6,795 bases of DNA from assembly GCA_031257075.1 (NCBI GenBank), contig JAIRPM010000049.1, forward strand, positions 1 through 6,795. The letters run 5' to 3'. The stretch comes from Spirochaetaceae bacterium. Lineage in GTDB: Bacteria; Spirochaetota; Spirochaetia; Treponematales; Breznakiellaceae. Of this stretch, positions 1 to 6,007 are shown piece by piece. Within the stretch, counting starts at the first letter, position 1, and every line of letters starts with the position of its first letter. The notes beneath the pieces were generated by a model. The model saw only the letters and a program-made list of their open reading frames with translations, did no database searches and had not been told where the DNA came from. A program made the translations under genes and the position numbers.

Positions 1-444
1 GAAAAACAGTTGAGCAAACTCGGCGGCAGGTTTGGCGAAATGATTGAGTGTATGGTCAAACCAAACCTCGTAAGCAAGTTCCAGGAACTCGGCTTTACCT
101 TCACAAAAATCCATCAGGACACCACCATAAAAGACGAAAAAAATAACATCATCTCCGAAGCCGATTTTACGCTGGAAAACGGTGACAAGGTGATGATTGT
201 CGAAGTAAAATCAAAGCCGTCTATCGAGGACATAAAGTATCACATAACGCGGATGGAAAAGATGAGGAAACACGCCGATTTGCACGGGGACACCCGAAAG
301 TATCTTGGCGCGGTCGCCGGAATGGTGGTGAACAACAACGAACGCCGGTTTGCGTTAAGGAACGGCTTTTTCGTGATAATACCCGCCGGCGACACGTTCA
401 ACATCATAGAGCCGTCCGGCGAATACAGCCCGCGTGAATGGTAG
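1..444 (+). CDS. PD-(D/E)XK nuclease-like DUF3782-type protein, 3' end (5' partial)
   Basis: The frame is open from the first base, so the gene starts outside the window; the TTG at base 10 is probably an internal Leu codon, not a start. What is visible is the C-terminal domain of a family common in Treponema and cyanobacteria, in which a coiled-coil N-terminus (not seen here) precedes a restriction-endonuclease-like fold. Family marks are LGGRFGEMIE near the left edge, an acidic E-A-D followed by LENGD, a VEVKSK strand, the helix segment RMEKMRKHADLHGD, and the ending SGEYSPREW. Counting from the TTG codon as residue 1, the likely metal and catalytic residues are D52, E65 and K67 (the D...E-x-K signature), with E50 nearby, so the fold looks intact. 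Activity and target are unknown; nuclease activity is inferred only from the fold. The TAG stop is followed by a 78-nt gap before the PHP gene on the same strand. Confidence 0.85.
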   Translation, partial: EKQLSKLGGRFGEMIECMVKPNLVSKFQELGFTFTKIHQDTTIKDEKNNIISEADFTLENGDKVMIVEVKSKPSIEDIKYHITRMEKMRKHADLHGDTRKYLGAVAGMVVNNNERRFALRNGFFVIIPAGDTFNIIEPSGEYSPREW

Positions 445-522
445 CAGGGCGCTAAAGGCTGGTGGACTGTTAAGCGCAGCGTTGCCCTAGAAAAGCAGGA
501 TATAACACGATAGTATTGCGGT
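445..522. other. Intergenic spacer with one copy of the TTAGGGCAA-type motif (reverse)
   Basis: This short gap separates the nuclease-like gene from the PHP gene. GCGTTGCCCTA at 479-489 is the exact reverse complement of 5707-5717 in the repeat-rich region on the right. AGGGC (446-450) and GCCCT (484-488) could pair as a weak 5-bp stem with a long loop, but no T-tract follows, so I do not call a terminator. TATAAC at 501-506 resembles a -10 box for the PHP gene, but I find no -35 box at a suitable distance. Confidence 0.45.
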
Positions 523-1254
523 ATGAAGATAAAAGTTGATACGCATACGCACAGCATCGCGTCAATACATGCGTATTCCACCATAGACGAACTTGCAAAA
601 AGCGCGCGCAAAGCGGGGCTTGCTGGCTTTGTAATCACCGAACATGGCCCCGCTTTGCAAGGAGCGCCCCACCGTTACTATTTTGGCAATTTAAAGGTGC
701 TGCCGCGCCGGTTGTGCGGGGTGTATCTTTTCCATGGCGCGGAAATCAATATTCTGGATACGGCCGGAAATGTGGACTTGAGCGCAGCCGAACTTAGCGC
801 CCTTCACTTTTGTATGGCCGGTCTGCACGAAGGTTGTTTTTCGCCCCATTCAAAAGAAGAAAATACCGAAGCAATTATTAACGCGCTCAAGAATCCCTAT
901 GTTGACGCAATATCGCATCCGGCAAATCCCGCATTTCCCGTTGATTACGAAGCAATAGCCGGCACTGCCGCCGGTTTGGGCAAGGCGCTGGAGATAAACA
1001 ACAGTTCTTTCCGTGTCCGTCAGGGAAGCGCCGAAACCTGCCCGGTTCTTGCTGAGTGGTGTGCGAAAAAAAACACGCCGGTATGTATTGGTTCCGATGC
1101 TCATTATCGCGGTGATGTCGGCAAGTTTGACAGAGCCTTGCCGGTTGCTCTGAGTGCGGGCATTAAACCGGAACGGATAATCAACCGTACGCTCCCGGCG
1201 TTTGTTGAATTTATCGAAGCCCGGCATTCCGCGCACAACCGGGACAGCAACTGA
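523..1254 (+). CDS. PHP-domain metallophosphoesterase, YcdX type
   Basis: A complete 243-residue protein, almost the same length as E. coli YcdX (about 245). It belongs to the PHP (polymerase and histidinol phosphatase) superfamily, whose YcdX branch folds as a TIM-like barrel binding a trinuclear metal centre. All expected ligands can be placed: H8 and H10 in DTHTHS, H16, H41 in TEHGP, E74 in HGAEINI, H102, H132 in SHPANP, and D192 and H194 in GSDAH. It should therefore be an active cytoplasmic phosphoesterase; the natural substrate of this branch is not settled, and histidinol phosphatase activity is possible but not indicated by context. The ATG at 523 fits because the DTHTH motif normally lies within the first ten residues. 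No clear Shine-Dalgarno sequence precedes it; AGCAGGA at 494-500 is too far away. The gene converges on ftsI, with 33 nt between the stop codons. Confidence 0.93.
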   Translation: MKIKVDTHTHSIASIHAYSTIDELAKSARKAGLAGFVITEHGPALQGAPHRYYFGNLKVLPRRLCGVYLFHGAEINILDTAGNVDLSAAELSALHFCMAGLHEGCFSPHSKEENTEAIINALKNPYVDAISHPANPAFPVDYEAIAGTAAGLGKALEINNSSFRVRQGSAETCPVLAEWCAKKNTPVCIGSDAHYRGDVGKFDRALPVALSAGIKPERIINRTLPAFVEFIEARHSAHNRDSN

Positions 1255-1287
1255 AAGCAGCCTTGGCGCGATTGGTTTTCCAGCGGT

Positions 1288-3174
1288 TTATTCCAATTCC
1301 AGTATTATCACCGTATCGTTGTTTACCTGAGCGCCGGGCGGCGGGTATTGCCGTTTTACCCAGCCATCGCCGCGCACTTCGATGTTGAGGTTTTCGTCAA
1401 GCAGAAGGGGTACCAGGTCGCGTTTTGCGGTGCCGGTAAGATTGGGCATGATTCCGTTTACTACCGGCGCTGTCTGCGGTTCAATAATGATTTCGCCCGT
1501 ATGCCGTATCTGCGGATTTTTGCCGCGGGGAATTCCCAAATAATTGACAAGCGCTTCCGCCGCCTCGCGTATGGGCGGAGCGGCAATACGCCCGGCAAGG
1601 TATTCACCCTTTGGTTTTATTATTACCAGATAGAGTACGAGTGTCGGATTTTCGGCAGGAAGAATGGCTATGCAACTGGCAATGTAGTCCGTTTCCGAAT
1701 AGCGGTTGTTGGCGCTGTCTGTTACTTGGCCGGTTCCGGTTTTAACCGCGAGATTCAAATCGGCAACGTTTGCGCGCCAGCCTGTCCCTATCGAACTGGT
1801 AACAGCCTGCATATAGGAACGCATTTGGCGGGCTGTTTCGGCTTTGATAACGCGGCGCGGTTCGGCATTCGGCTCGTAACGGACCGTTTTGCCATCAGCG
1901 GAAAGAATCTGCCGGACAAAGTGCGGGCGTACAAGGATGCCGTCATTGGCAATAGCCGTTGCCCCTTCCATCATTTGCAAAGCCGAAACGGCAATTTCCT
2001 GCCCCATAGCAATAGTCGGCTTGGAACGGTCAGACCAGCGTTCCGGCAGCCGAATAAAACCGGACGTTTCGCCGGGAAGTTCCGCGCCCGTTTTTACCCC
2101 AAATCCCAAAGTGCGAATCCCATTATAAAAAGGCAGGACAGCCTCACGGTCGCTGGCATAGGCGATTCCGGCGTTGCAGGAATGGATGATAATTTCCCGC
2201 GCCGTTACATTGTGGTGAGCGCCAAGGCAGTTTATTACAATGCGTTCTCCCAGATTGGTAACATGTTCATACGAACCGTTGCAGTAGAATGAACTAGCCG
2301 GTGTTATACTTCCGTCATCAAGCATGAGCGCCAATGAAAAAATTTTGAACACTGACCCCGGCTCATAGGTAAATTCCGCCGGCCTGTGCCGGCGTTCTTC
2401 CCGTGTCGTTTCGCGGAAAATGTTGGGATTAAAACCGGGCATTGATGCTGAACCAAGTATATCGCCCGAACGCGGGTCCATCGCTATGAGCATAACCGCT
2501 TCGGCTTCGTTTTCCGTGAGTACCCGTCCGGCAATTTCTTCCAGAATGTATTGAATATTGGCATCGATAGTCAGTATAACCTGGTCGCCGGAAACCGCCT
2601 CACCGTTTTCAAAACGGGCGGAAAGTTCTTTGTCATAAATAAATTCGATGCCTTCAAGCCCTCTGTTTTCATCGCCGACTATTCCAATGATAGATGCCGC
2701 AAGGTTTTCTTCAGGATAAACACGCCCCAAAATGGTTTCTACGTTTATACCCGGCATCGTCCCGGCCGCTATTTCCGCTTCAATCTGCTGAACAACGCTG
2801 TTTTCAACATGGCGTGCCAAGTAAAGAAAATTTTTGGGTTCGTTTTCGATACGCCGCGCTATTTCGAGCGGGTCAAGGTCAAGAATACGCCCCAATGCCG
2901 CGTACATTTCTGTTGCATGGCTGGGGTCTAGGTCAGGCTTCCATACGCTTATGTGGCCGAAGCGTGTTTGTATTGCAAGGAGGCGGCCTGTGCGGTCAAG
3001 GATAAAGCCGCGGTCGCCCGCAAGGCGCGCTTCGTTGTTCATAGCCGTATAGCGCGGCCCCAGCATAATATGCGCGTACTTTACAAGGAGGAATCCGGCG
3101 GCGGCGGATAAAAAAATCGTTATCGTGAAAAAACGCAGCCATTGCCCTTTGCTGAATGTGGGGCTTATTTTCAT
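1288..3174 (-). CDS. ftsI: Peptidoglycan D,D-transpeptidase FtsI/PBP2 class with C-terminal PASTA domain
   Basis: A class B penicillin-binding protein that cross-links peptidoglycan, by homology at the division septum. From the ATG at 3174 it has 628 residues: a short cytoplasmic N-terminus, one membrane anchor near 12-34, the PBP dimerisation region from about residue 55 (RGFILDRTGRLLAI), and the transpeptidase domain at about 230-545. The three active-site motifs are intact: S274-V-F-K277 (nucleophile serine in EPGSVFK), S332-C-N334, and K478-TGTG. The final 56 residues, with PNLTG, a predicted hydrophobic strand and YPPPGAQV, form a single PASTA domain, a module known to bind peptidoglycan fragments. 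A GTG at 3180 would add two residues, but AAGGGAAGA on the sense strand abuts it and is better spaced for the ATG. It is the last gene of the minus-strand run, 54 nt after lepB. FtsI rather than an elongation PBP2 is inferred from the layout and PASTA; a SpoVD-like or generic PBP name is also possible. Confidence 0.93.
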   Translation of the reverse strand: MKISPTFSKGQWLRFFTITIFLSAAAGFLLVKYAHIMLGPRYTAMNNEARLAGDRGFILDRTGRLLAIQTRFGHISVWKPDLDPSHATEMYAALGRILDLDPLEIARRIENEPKNFLYLARHVENSVVQQIEAEIAAGTMPGINVETILGRVYPEENLAASIIGIVGDENRGLEGIEFIYDKELSARFENGEAVSGDQVILTIDANIQYILEEIAGRVLTENEAEAVMLIAMDPRSGDILGSASMPGFNPNIFRETTREERRHRPAEFTYEPGSVFKIFSLALMLDDGSITPASSFYCNGSYEHVTNLGERIVINCLGAHHNVTAREIIIHSCNAGIAYASDREAVLPFYNGIRTLGFGVKTGAELPGETSGFIRLPERWSDRSKPTIAMGQEIAVSALQMMEGATAIANDGILVRPHFVRQILSADGKTVRYEPNAEPRRVIKAETARQMRSYMQAVTSSIGTGWRANVADLNLAVKTGTGQVTDSANNRYSETDYIASCIAILPAENPTLVLYLVIIKPKGEYLAGRIAAPPIREAAEALVNYLGIPRGKNPQIRHTGEIIIEPQTAPVVNGIMPNLTGTAKRDLVPLLLDENLNIEVRGDGWVKRQYPPPGAQVNNDTVIILELE

Positions 3175-3180
3175 ACACAC

Positions 3181-3189
3181 TCTTCCCTT
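3181..3189 (-). promoter_or_regulatory. Ribosome binding site of ftsI
   Basis: The sense strand reads AAGGGAAGA and is then followed by GTGTGT and ATG. A six-base spacer to the ATG at 3174 is near the usual distance, whereas the GTG at 3180 has no spacer at all. This decides the start in favour of the ATG. It is the clearest Shine-Dalgarno sequence in the window. Confidence 0.6.
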
Positions 3190-3228
3190 AACTTATCGGC
3201 GGTTTTGTCCGGCGGCATGCGGCATCCT

Positions 3229-3603
3229 TTATTTGATACCGGCTACTTTCCCTACAATATTGTTTGTACTTACCGGCCCGTATGCGCGTGAATCAAATGA
3301 AGCCTCACAGTTATCACCGCTGGCAAAAAAACCGCCTTTGTCAACGGATTTTGAGCAGCGTTTGACGGCAAGGTCGCCGTAAGGTGTCCAGAAGACAACA
3401 ACATCCCCTTCTTTCGGTTCCGCCCAGCGGGCAAGATAGCCGCCCAGAGGAAGCCTCAATCCGTATGATATCTTATTGACTATAAGCATCTGCCCGTTTT
3501 TTATCGCGGGTATCATAGAACGCCCTTCCGCGCGTACAAAATCAAAAAAGAAGAGTTTTAATAGCAGCGCGCAGCACAAAGCCCCTAAAATCGCTCTCTT
3601 CAT
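3229..3603 (-). CDS. lepB: Signal peptidase I, minimal form
   Basis: A 124-residue S26-family serine protease that would remove signal peptides from exported proteins on the outer face of the inner membrane. One N-terminal membrane segment (about residues 4-23) leads straight into EGRSM, containing the catalytic Ser29. The Lys general base is K81 in LAVKR, preceded by the family strand GDVVVFWTP. The C-terminal box includes ASGDN, SFDSR and YGPV, followed by IVGKV. All catalytic elements are present, but the protein is far shorter than E. coli LepB (about 324 residues) and shorter than typical Gram-positive forms, because loops and extra domains are absent. No Shine-Dalgarno sequence is seen before the ATG at 3603; a -10-like TATACT ends six bases upstream. 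It lies between the permease gene (36 nt) and ftsI (54 nt). A specialised signal peptidase beside a main one elsewhere in the genome is possible. Confidence 0.9.
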   Translation of the reverse strand: MKRAILGALCCALLLKLFFFDFVRAEGRSMIPAIKNGQMLIVNKISYGLRLPLGGYLARWAEPKEGDVVVFWTPYGDLAVKRCSKSVDKGGFFASGDNCEASFDSRAYGPVSTNNIVGKVAGIK

Positions 3604-3609
3604 AGGCTT

Positions 3610-3638
3610 AGTATAATCTAAAGCGCGCAGGGCGTACA
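3610..3638 (-). promoter_or_regulatory. Possible internal promoter before lepB
   Basis: On the minus strand TGTACG and TATACT are separated by 17 nt. The -10 box matches the consensus at five of six positions; the -35 box is weak (three of six). Transcription would begin at or next to the A of the lepB ATG, giving a leaderless message, which would fit the missing Shine-Dalgarno sequence. Chance occurrence is quite possible. Confidence 0.25.
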
Positions 3639-3639
3639 G

Positions 3640-4467
3640 TTATGGAGCGGCGGGTTTGTTCCGGCAGCTTTTTGTATGCGCCGCGCACGACAGGACATAA
3701 AGTACAAGCGCCGCCAAATAAGGAATAGCCGGAAGCGCCGGCGGCGGAATAAAACGCGGGCTGCCGGAACTTACAACCGAAGCAAGGGCAAAAACAAAAC
3801 AGCAAGCTGCCACCAGAACCGGTTTTTTGAAACCCATAAAGACGGCGGCAAGAGCCAGCCAGCCTCGGCCGGATGTCCCGTAAGGGACGTACGCGCCCAG
3901 CCTGAAAAGCATGGCGCATCCGGCAAGCGCGGATAAGATACCGGCGCATGCCCAACTGGCGGCATAGTAGGCCTGAGGATTCAGGCCGCATTCTATGACG
4001 GCACCGGCGGAAAGGCCTGCCGCCCGCAGCCGCCGCCCTGCGCACGTTGCGCGTACAACAAACCATGTCAACAGAACAGCGCCCAAAGCGAGCGCAAAGA
4101 AAGAGGCGCGGTTTTGGGGGGAGGCGGGTAATCGTAACACGCCGGAATTGCCGAAAAGCCGCTGGGAAAGCAAAACGCAGAGCCCTTCGGCGGCAAGGCT
4201 AAAAGCAAGGCCCGCGACAAAAAGGTTAAGCCGAAATTGATGTACCACAACCGAAAGCAGGAAGCCAAGAAGGCCGCAGGAAAAGGCCGCGAAAAGAACA
4301 GCGGCCGCAATTGAACCGGTGCGCATATAGGCGCTGTAACAGAGAAACGCGCCGGTAGAAATAAAGGCTTCTATGCAGATACAGAGAACGCCCGCCAGTT
4401 CCGTGAGCAGTGCGCCCATTGCCGCAAAAGCAAGCGGTGTCCATCCCAACAGTATTTCATCTAGCAT
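3640..4467 (-). CDS. ABC transporter inner-membrane permease, BPD_transp_2 (BMP/simple-sugar or nucleoside) family
   Basis: A very hydrophobic protein of 275 residues (282 if the TTG at 4488 is the start) with roughly eight or more membrane segments. It resembles the second permease of BMP-type nucleoside and simple-sugar importers (YufQ/NupQ-like). Supporting segments are LTELAGVLCICIEAFISTGAF-like residues near 21-41, matching the family's 'TERSGVINIGIEG' region; the cytoplasmic loop RRLRAAGLSAGAVIECGLN, matching 'LRAVGENPEAAEAAGIN'; and GRGWLALAAVFMG, matching 'GRGFIALAAVIFG'. I prefer the ATG at 4467 because homologues begin with a similar short lead into the first helix; neither start has a good ribosome site. 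The usual partners (ATPase, second permease, substrate-binding lipoprotein) are not beside it: P83/100 is upstream and lepB downstream. The substrate cannot be read from the sequence. The protein is unusually rich in cysteine within its membrane segments. Confidence 0.83.
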   Translation of the reverse strand: MLDEILLGWTPLAFAAMGALLTELAGVLCICIEAFISTGAFLCYSAYMRTGSIAAAVLFAAFSCGLLGFLLSVVVHQFRLNLFVAGLAFSLAAEGLCVLLSQRLFGNSGVLRLPASPQNRASFFALALGAVLLTWFVVRATCAGRRLRAAGLSAGAVIECGLNPQAYYAASWACAGILSALAGCAMLFRLGAYVPYGTSGRGWLALAAVFMGFKKPVLVAACCFVFALASVVSSGSPRFIPPPALPAIPYLAALVLYVLSCAAHTKSCRNKPAAP

Positions 4468-4494
4468 AAGCAGCCCGGAAGGAATCAAACGAAT

Positions 4495-5583
4495 TCAAAT
4501 GCCCATACGCTGAACATCAGCGAGTTTTTTAGCGGCATCAGATTCCGCTTCGGCAAATTCATCGGCCGCGTTTTTGCGCGCAATCTGTGTTTCCTGGTAG
4601 TCCGCTTCCATTTTTCGCAGAGCATCCTGCCGCCTTCGCACATCGTCTTCGAGTTTTTTTGCCGCTTCATTTCCTTGAATAGGCTGCCCGAATTTGTTTT
4701 TGACGACATCTTTTTGGGCGCGTACTAATTCGGCATAAACCGTTTCTAGTTCTTCCTTTGCCTTTTGAATACGCATTCCCAAATCATCTTCTTTCTCCTG
4801 CGTTTTCTTCAGCAGGTTTCCCAGATTTTCTTTCTTTTTCTGTGCTTCTTCGGAAGACTTCCGCGCCGCCGCCTGTTCTTTTGCCGCAAGGCTTTCCTTT
4901 GATGTTGTTAAACCGGGGCGTTCTTTTTCCGCTTCTTTAACAACTTCCGCTTCCAGTACGGCGGCAACCTCGACAAGCGCTTCACCGTTTTTGTCGTAGA
5001 GCGGCACAATAATCTGAGTGCGTCCCGGCCATTCCTTGAAGGACTGCGCAAGCCCCATGCGGTTCTTTTTCAGTTGGGAAACAACCTGTTTGGAATAGCG
5101 CCCGGCCAGCGCGTCTAATTTATTACGGTACAAGACATTATAGAGTGAAATATAGATGGCAAGTTCTTCCGCGTATTTGCGGTCATAATTGTAGGCCGCT
5201 TCCAAATAACCGGCAATGATAAGCCGTAAATTGCGAATGTTGTCCACGCCCGCCTGCGAACCCAATTCCAGAATATCCGCCGAAAGCGTTTCCGGCGGAT
5301 AGTTCCCGGGGAGAAATTCTTTCAGGAGATACCGTTTTTTGTCTCCTACAGTAATAAAAGACTTGCCGCGCTCTTCCTTTAACGCGGTGCCAAGGCGCGC
5401 CCCTATCGAGCGGATAGCGTCCAGCGAATCCCAAGCGCTTGGCGGCGGCAGGTTTTTATTGTTTTCAAATACAACACTGCCTTTTGCCCGCGACAATTCT
5501 TTGTTATCAACATCTACCGCAAAAAGACACGGCCGGGCAATAAAAACCCCCAGTATGATACCAAAAAGAATTCCGGTTTTCAT
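4495..5583 (-). CDS. P83/100 family spirochaetal envelope protein, short form with C-terminal coiled coil
   Basis: From the ATG at 5583 it has 362 residues, beginning with a classical signal peptide (MKTGILFG..., likely cleavage after LFA at residue 22), so it should be exported to the periplasm or envelope. ATG 5592 and TTG 5619 are in-frame alternatives. The mature N-terminus VDVDNKELSRAKG and the box WPGRTQIIVPL (about 185-194) are hallmarks of the P83/100 family, known as an antigen in Borrelia and present in treponemes; its molecular role is unknown. Residues from about 208 to the end are almost entirely charged and Ala/Glu/Lys-rich, with heptad character, indicating a long coiled coil. 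Borrelia P83/100 is about 700 residues and continues with a further C-terminal domain; here the protein ends inside the coiled coil at RMGI, with the permease gene beginning 27 nt later. It is the first gene of the minus-strand run. The cysteine at residue 19 follows Arg-Pro, so it is not a convincing lipobox. Confidence 0.87.
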   Translation of the reverse strand: MKTGILFGIILGVFIARPCLFAVDVDNKELSRAKGSVVFENNKNLPPPSAWDSLDAIRSIGARLGTALKEERGKSFITVGDKKRYLLKEFLPGNYPPETLSADILELGSQAGVDNIRNLRLIIAGYLEAAYNYDRKYAEELAIYISLYNVLYRNKLDALAGRYSKQVVSQLKKNRMGLAQSFKEWPGRTQIIVPLYDKNGEALVEVAAVLEAEVVKEAEKERPGLTTSKESLAAKEQAAARKSSEEAQKKKENLGNLLKKTQEKEDDLGMRIQKAKEELETVYAELVRAQKDVVKNKFGQPIQGNEAAKKLEDDVRRRQDALRKMEADYQETQIARKNAADEFAEAESDAAKKLADVQRMGI

Positions 5584-5590
5584 TATATCC

Positions 5591-5619
5591 ATACTGTTAA
5601 ATCGGCCGCAGACTGTCAA
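5591..5619 (-). promoter_or_regulatory. Possible promoter of the P83/100-permease-lepB-ftsI run
   Basis: A perfect -35 hexamer TTGACA lies at 5619-5614 on the minus strand. At 17 nt spacing the -10 position is CAGTAT (5596-5591), a poor match (three of six). A perfect TATAAT occurs at 5587-5582, but the spacing is then 26 nt and the box overlaps the ATG at 5583. If the 17-nt reading is right, transcription starts very near that ATG. Confidence 0.3.
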
Positions 5620-5628
5620 GAGCGGCGT

Positions 5629-5637
5629 TTAGGGCAA
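5629..5637 (+). repeat. TTAGGGCAA motif, short copy beside the P83/100 gene
   Basis: The nine bases TTAGGGCAA are shared with the two longer copies at 5700-5714 and 5976-5990. This copy lies just upstream of the TTGACA box of the P83/100 gene, and its last bases overlap the small inverted pair GCAAT/ATTGC (5634-5647). Confidence 0.45.
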
Positions 5638-5699
5638 TGCCGATTGCGCTATTCTTCAATTGTTAATGAATGGCGAAGCCTCGATTGGATTTAATCAGT

Positions 5700-5714
5700 G
5701 CTTCCTTAGGGCAA
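5700..5714 (+). repeat. Left copy of 15-bp direct repeat flanking the tandem array
   Basis: GCTTCCTTAGGGCAA here is identical to 5976-5990. The two copies bracket the 21-bp array and have the same orientation. Bases 5707-5717 are also matched in reverse complement at 479-489, upstream of the PHP gene. Confidence 0.7.
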
Positions 5715-5740
5715 CGCGCAGATACCATCCTGTACCGCTA

Positions 5741-5908
5741 AAGTTTCGTTCCGCGGCGTGGAGGTTTGGTTCCATAGTACGAAGGCTTGGTTCTGTAGTA
5801 CGAAGATTTGGTTCCGTGGTACCGAAGTGTGGTTCCGTGGCGCGGAGGTTTGGTGCCGCAGCGCGAAGCCTTCGTTCCGTGGTGCGAAGATTTGGTTCCG
5901 TGGTGCGA
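5741..5908 (+). repeat. 21-bp tandem repeat array, eight full units
   Basis: Eight head-to-tail units of exactly 21 bp begin at 5741, 5762, 5783, 5804, 5825, 5846, 5867 and 5888. The conserved core is TTTGGTTCCGTGG, followed by a variable TGCGA-like end and an AGR or AGC start. The units differ from each other at several positions, mostly in the first four and last five bases, so the array is not a recent perfect amplification. A ninth unit starts at 5909 but diverges after AGCCTTCGTGCC and turns into an inverted copy. Bases 5720-5740 match the consensus at about half of the positions and may be a decayed unit in phase. No insertions or deletions interrupt the spacing. The length equals two helical turns of B-DNA and also seven codons; which of these matters, if either, is unknown. 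Confidence 0.92.
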
Positions 5909-5926
5909 AGCCTTCGTGCCACGGAA
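5896..5926. repeat. Near-palindrome (hairpin) at the end of the tandem array
   Basis: TTCCGTGG (5896-5903) and CCACGGAA (5919-5926) are perfect inverted copies. They flank TG...TG mismatches and an inner CGAAGCCTTCG that pairs again around a three-base GCC loop. The right arm is a partly inverted copy of the repeat unit. No T-tract follows on either strand, so a simple intrinsic terminator is unlikely; an RNA structure or protein-binding palindrome is possible. Confidence 0.7.
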
Positions 5927-5975
5927 TGCAAGAGGCGTGCCTGGGTACGCGAAACGCGCGGCGGGGGATGTGTGC

Positions 5976-5990
5976 GCTTCCTTAGGGCAA
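5976..5990 (+). repeat. Right copy of 15-bp direct repeat flanking the tandem array
   Basis: Identical to 5700-5714 (GCTTCCTTAGGGCAA). It ends 17 bases before the small ATG frame at 6008 and 53 bases before the sensor start, so it could also be part of that gene's control region. Confidence 0.7.
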
Positions 5991-6007
5991 TTCACTTTAG
6001 AGGCACT

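Noticed and set aside
446..488. Terminator between the nuclease-like gene and the PHP gene
   Set aside because: The AGGGC/GCCCT stem is only five base pairs with a 33-base loop, and no T-run follows.
1255..1287. Bidirectional terminator between the convergent PHP and ftsI genes
   Set aside because: The 33-nt gap has TTGG direct repeats but no inverted pair able to form a stem, and no flanking T-runs.
1348..2292. 314-residue plus-strand open frame opposite ftsI
   Set aside because: It lies entirely within the well-supported ftsI gene on the other strand, and its translation shows no recognisable domain.
3608..4066. 152-residue minus-strand frame overlapping the permease gene
   Set aside because: The Arg/Cys-rich composition is typical of an off-frame reading of a GC-rich membrane-protein gene, and the permease frame has clear family motifs.
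5521..5530. Lipobox at Cys19 of the P83/100 protein
   Set aside because: The residues before the cysteine are Ala-Arg-Pro, which does not fit even the relaxed spirochaetal lipobox; cleavage after LFA is more likely.
5741..5908. CRISPR array
   Set aside because: Units are directly adjacent at 21 bp with no unique spacers between repeats, and no cas gene is in the window.
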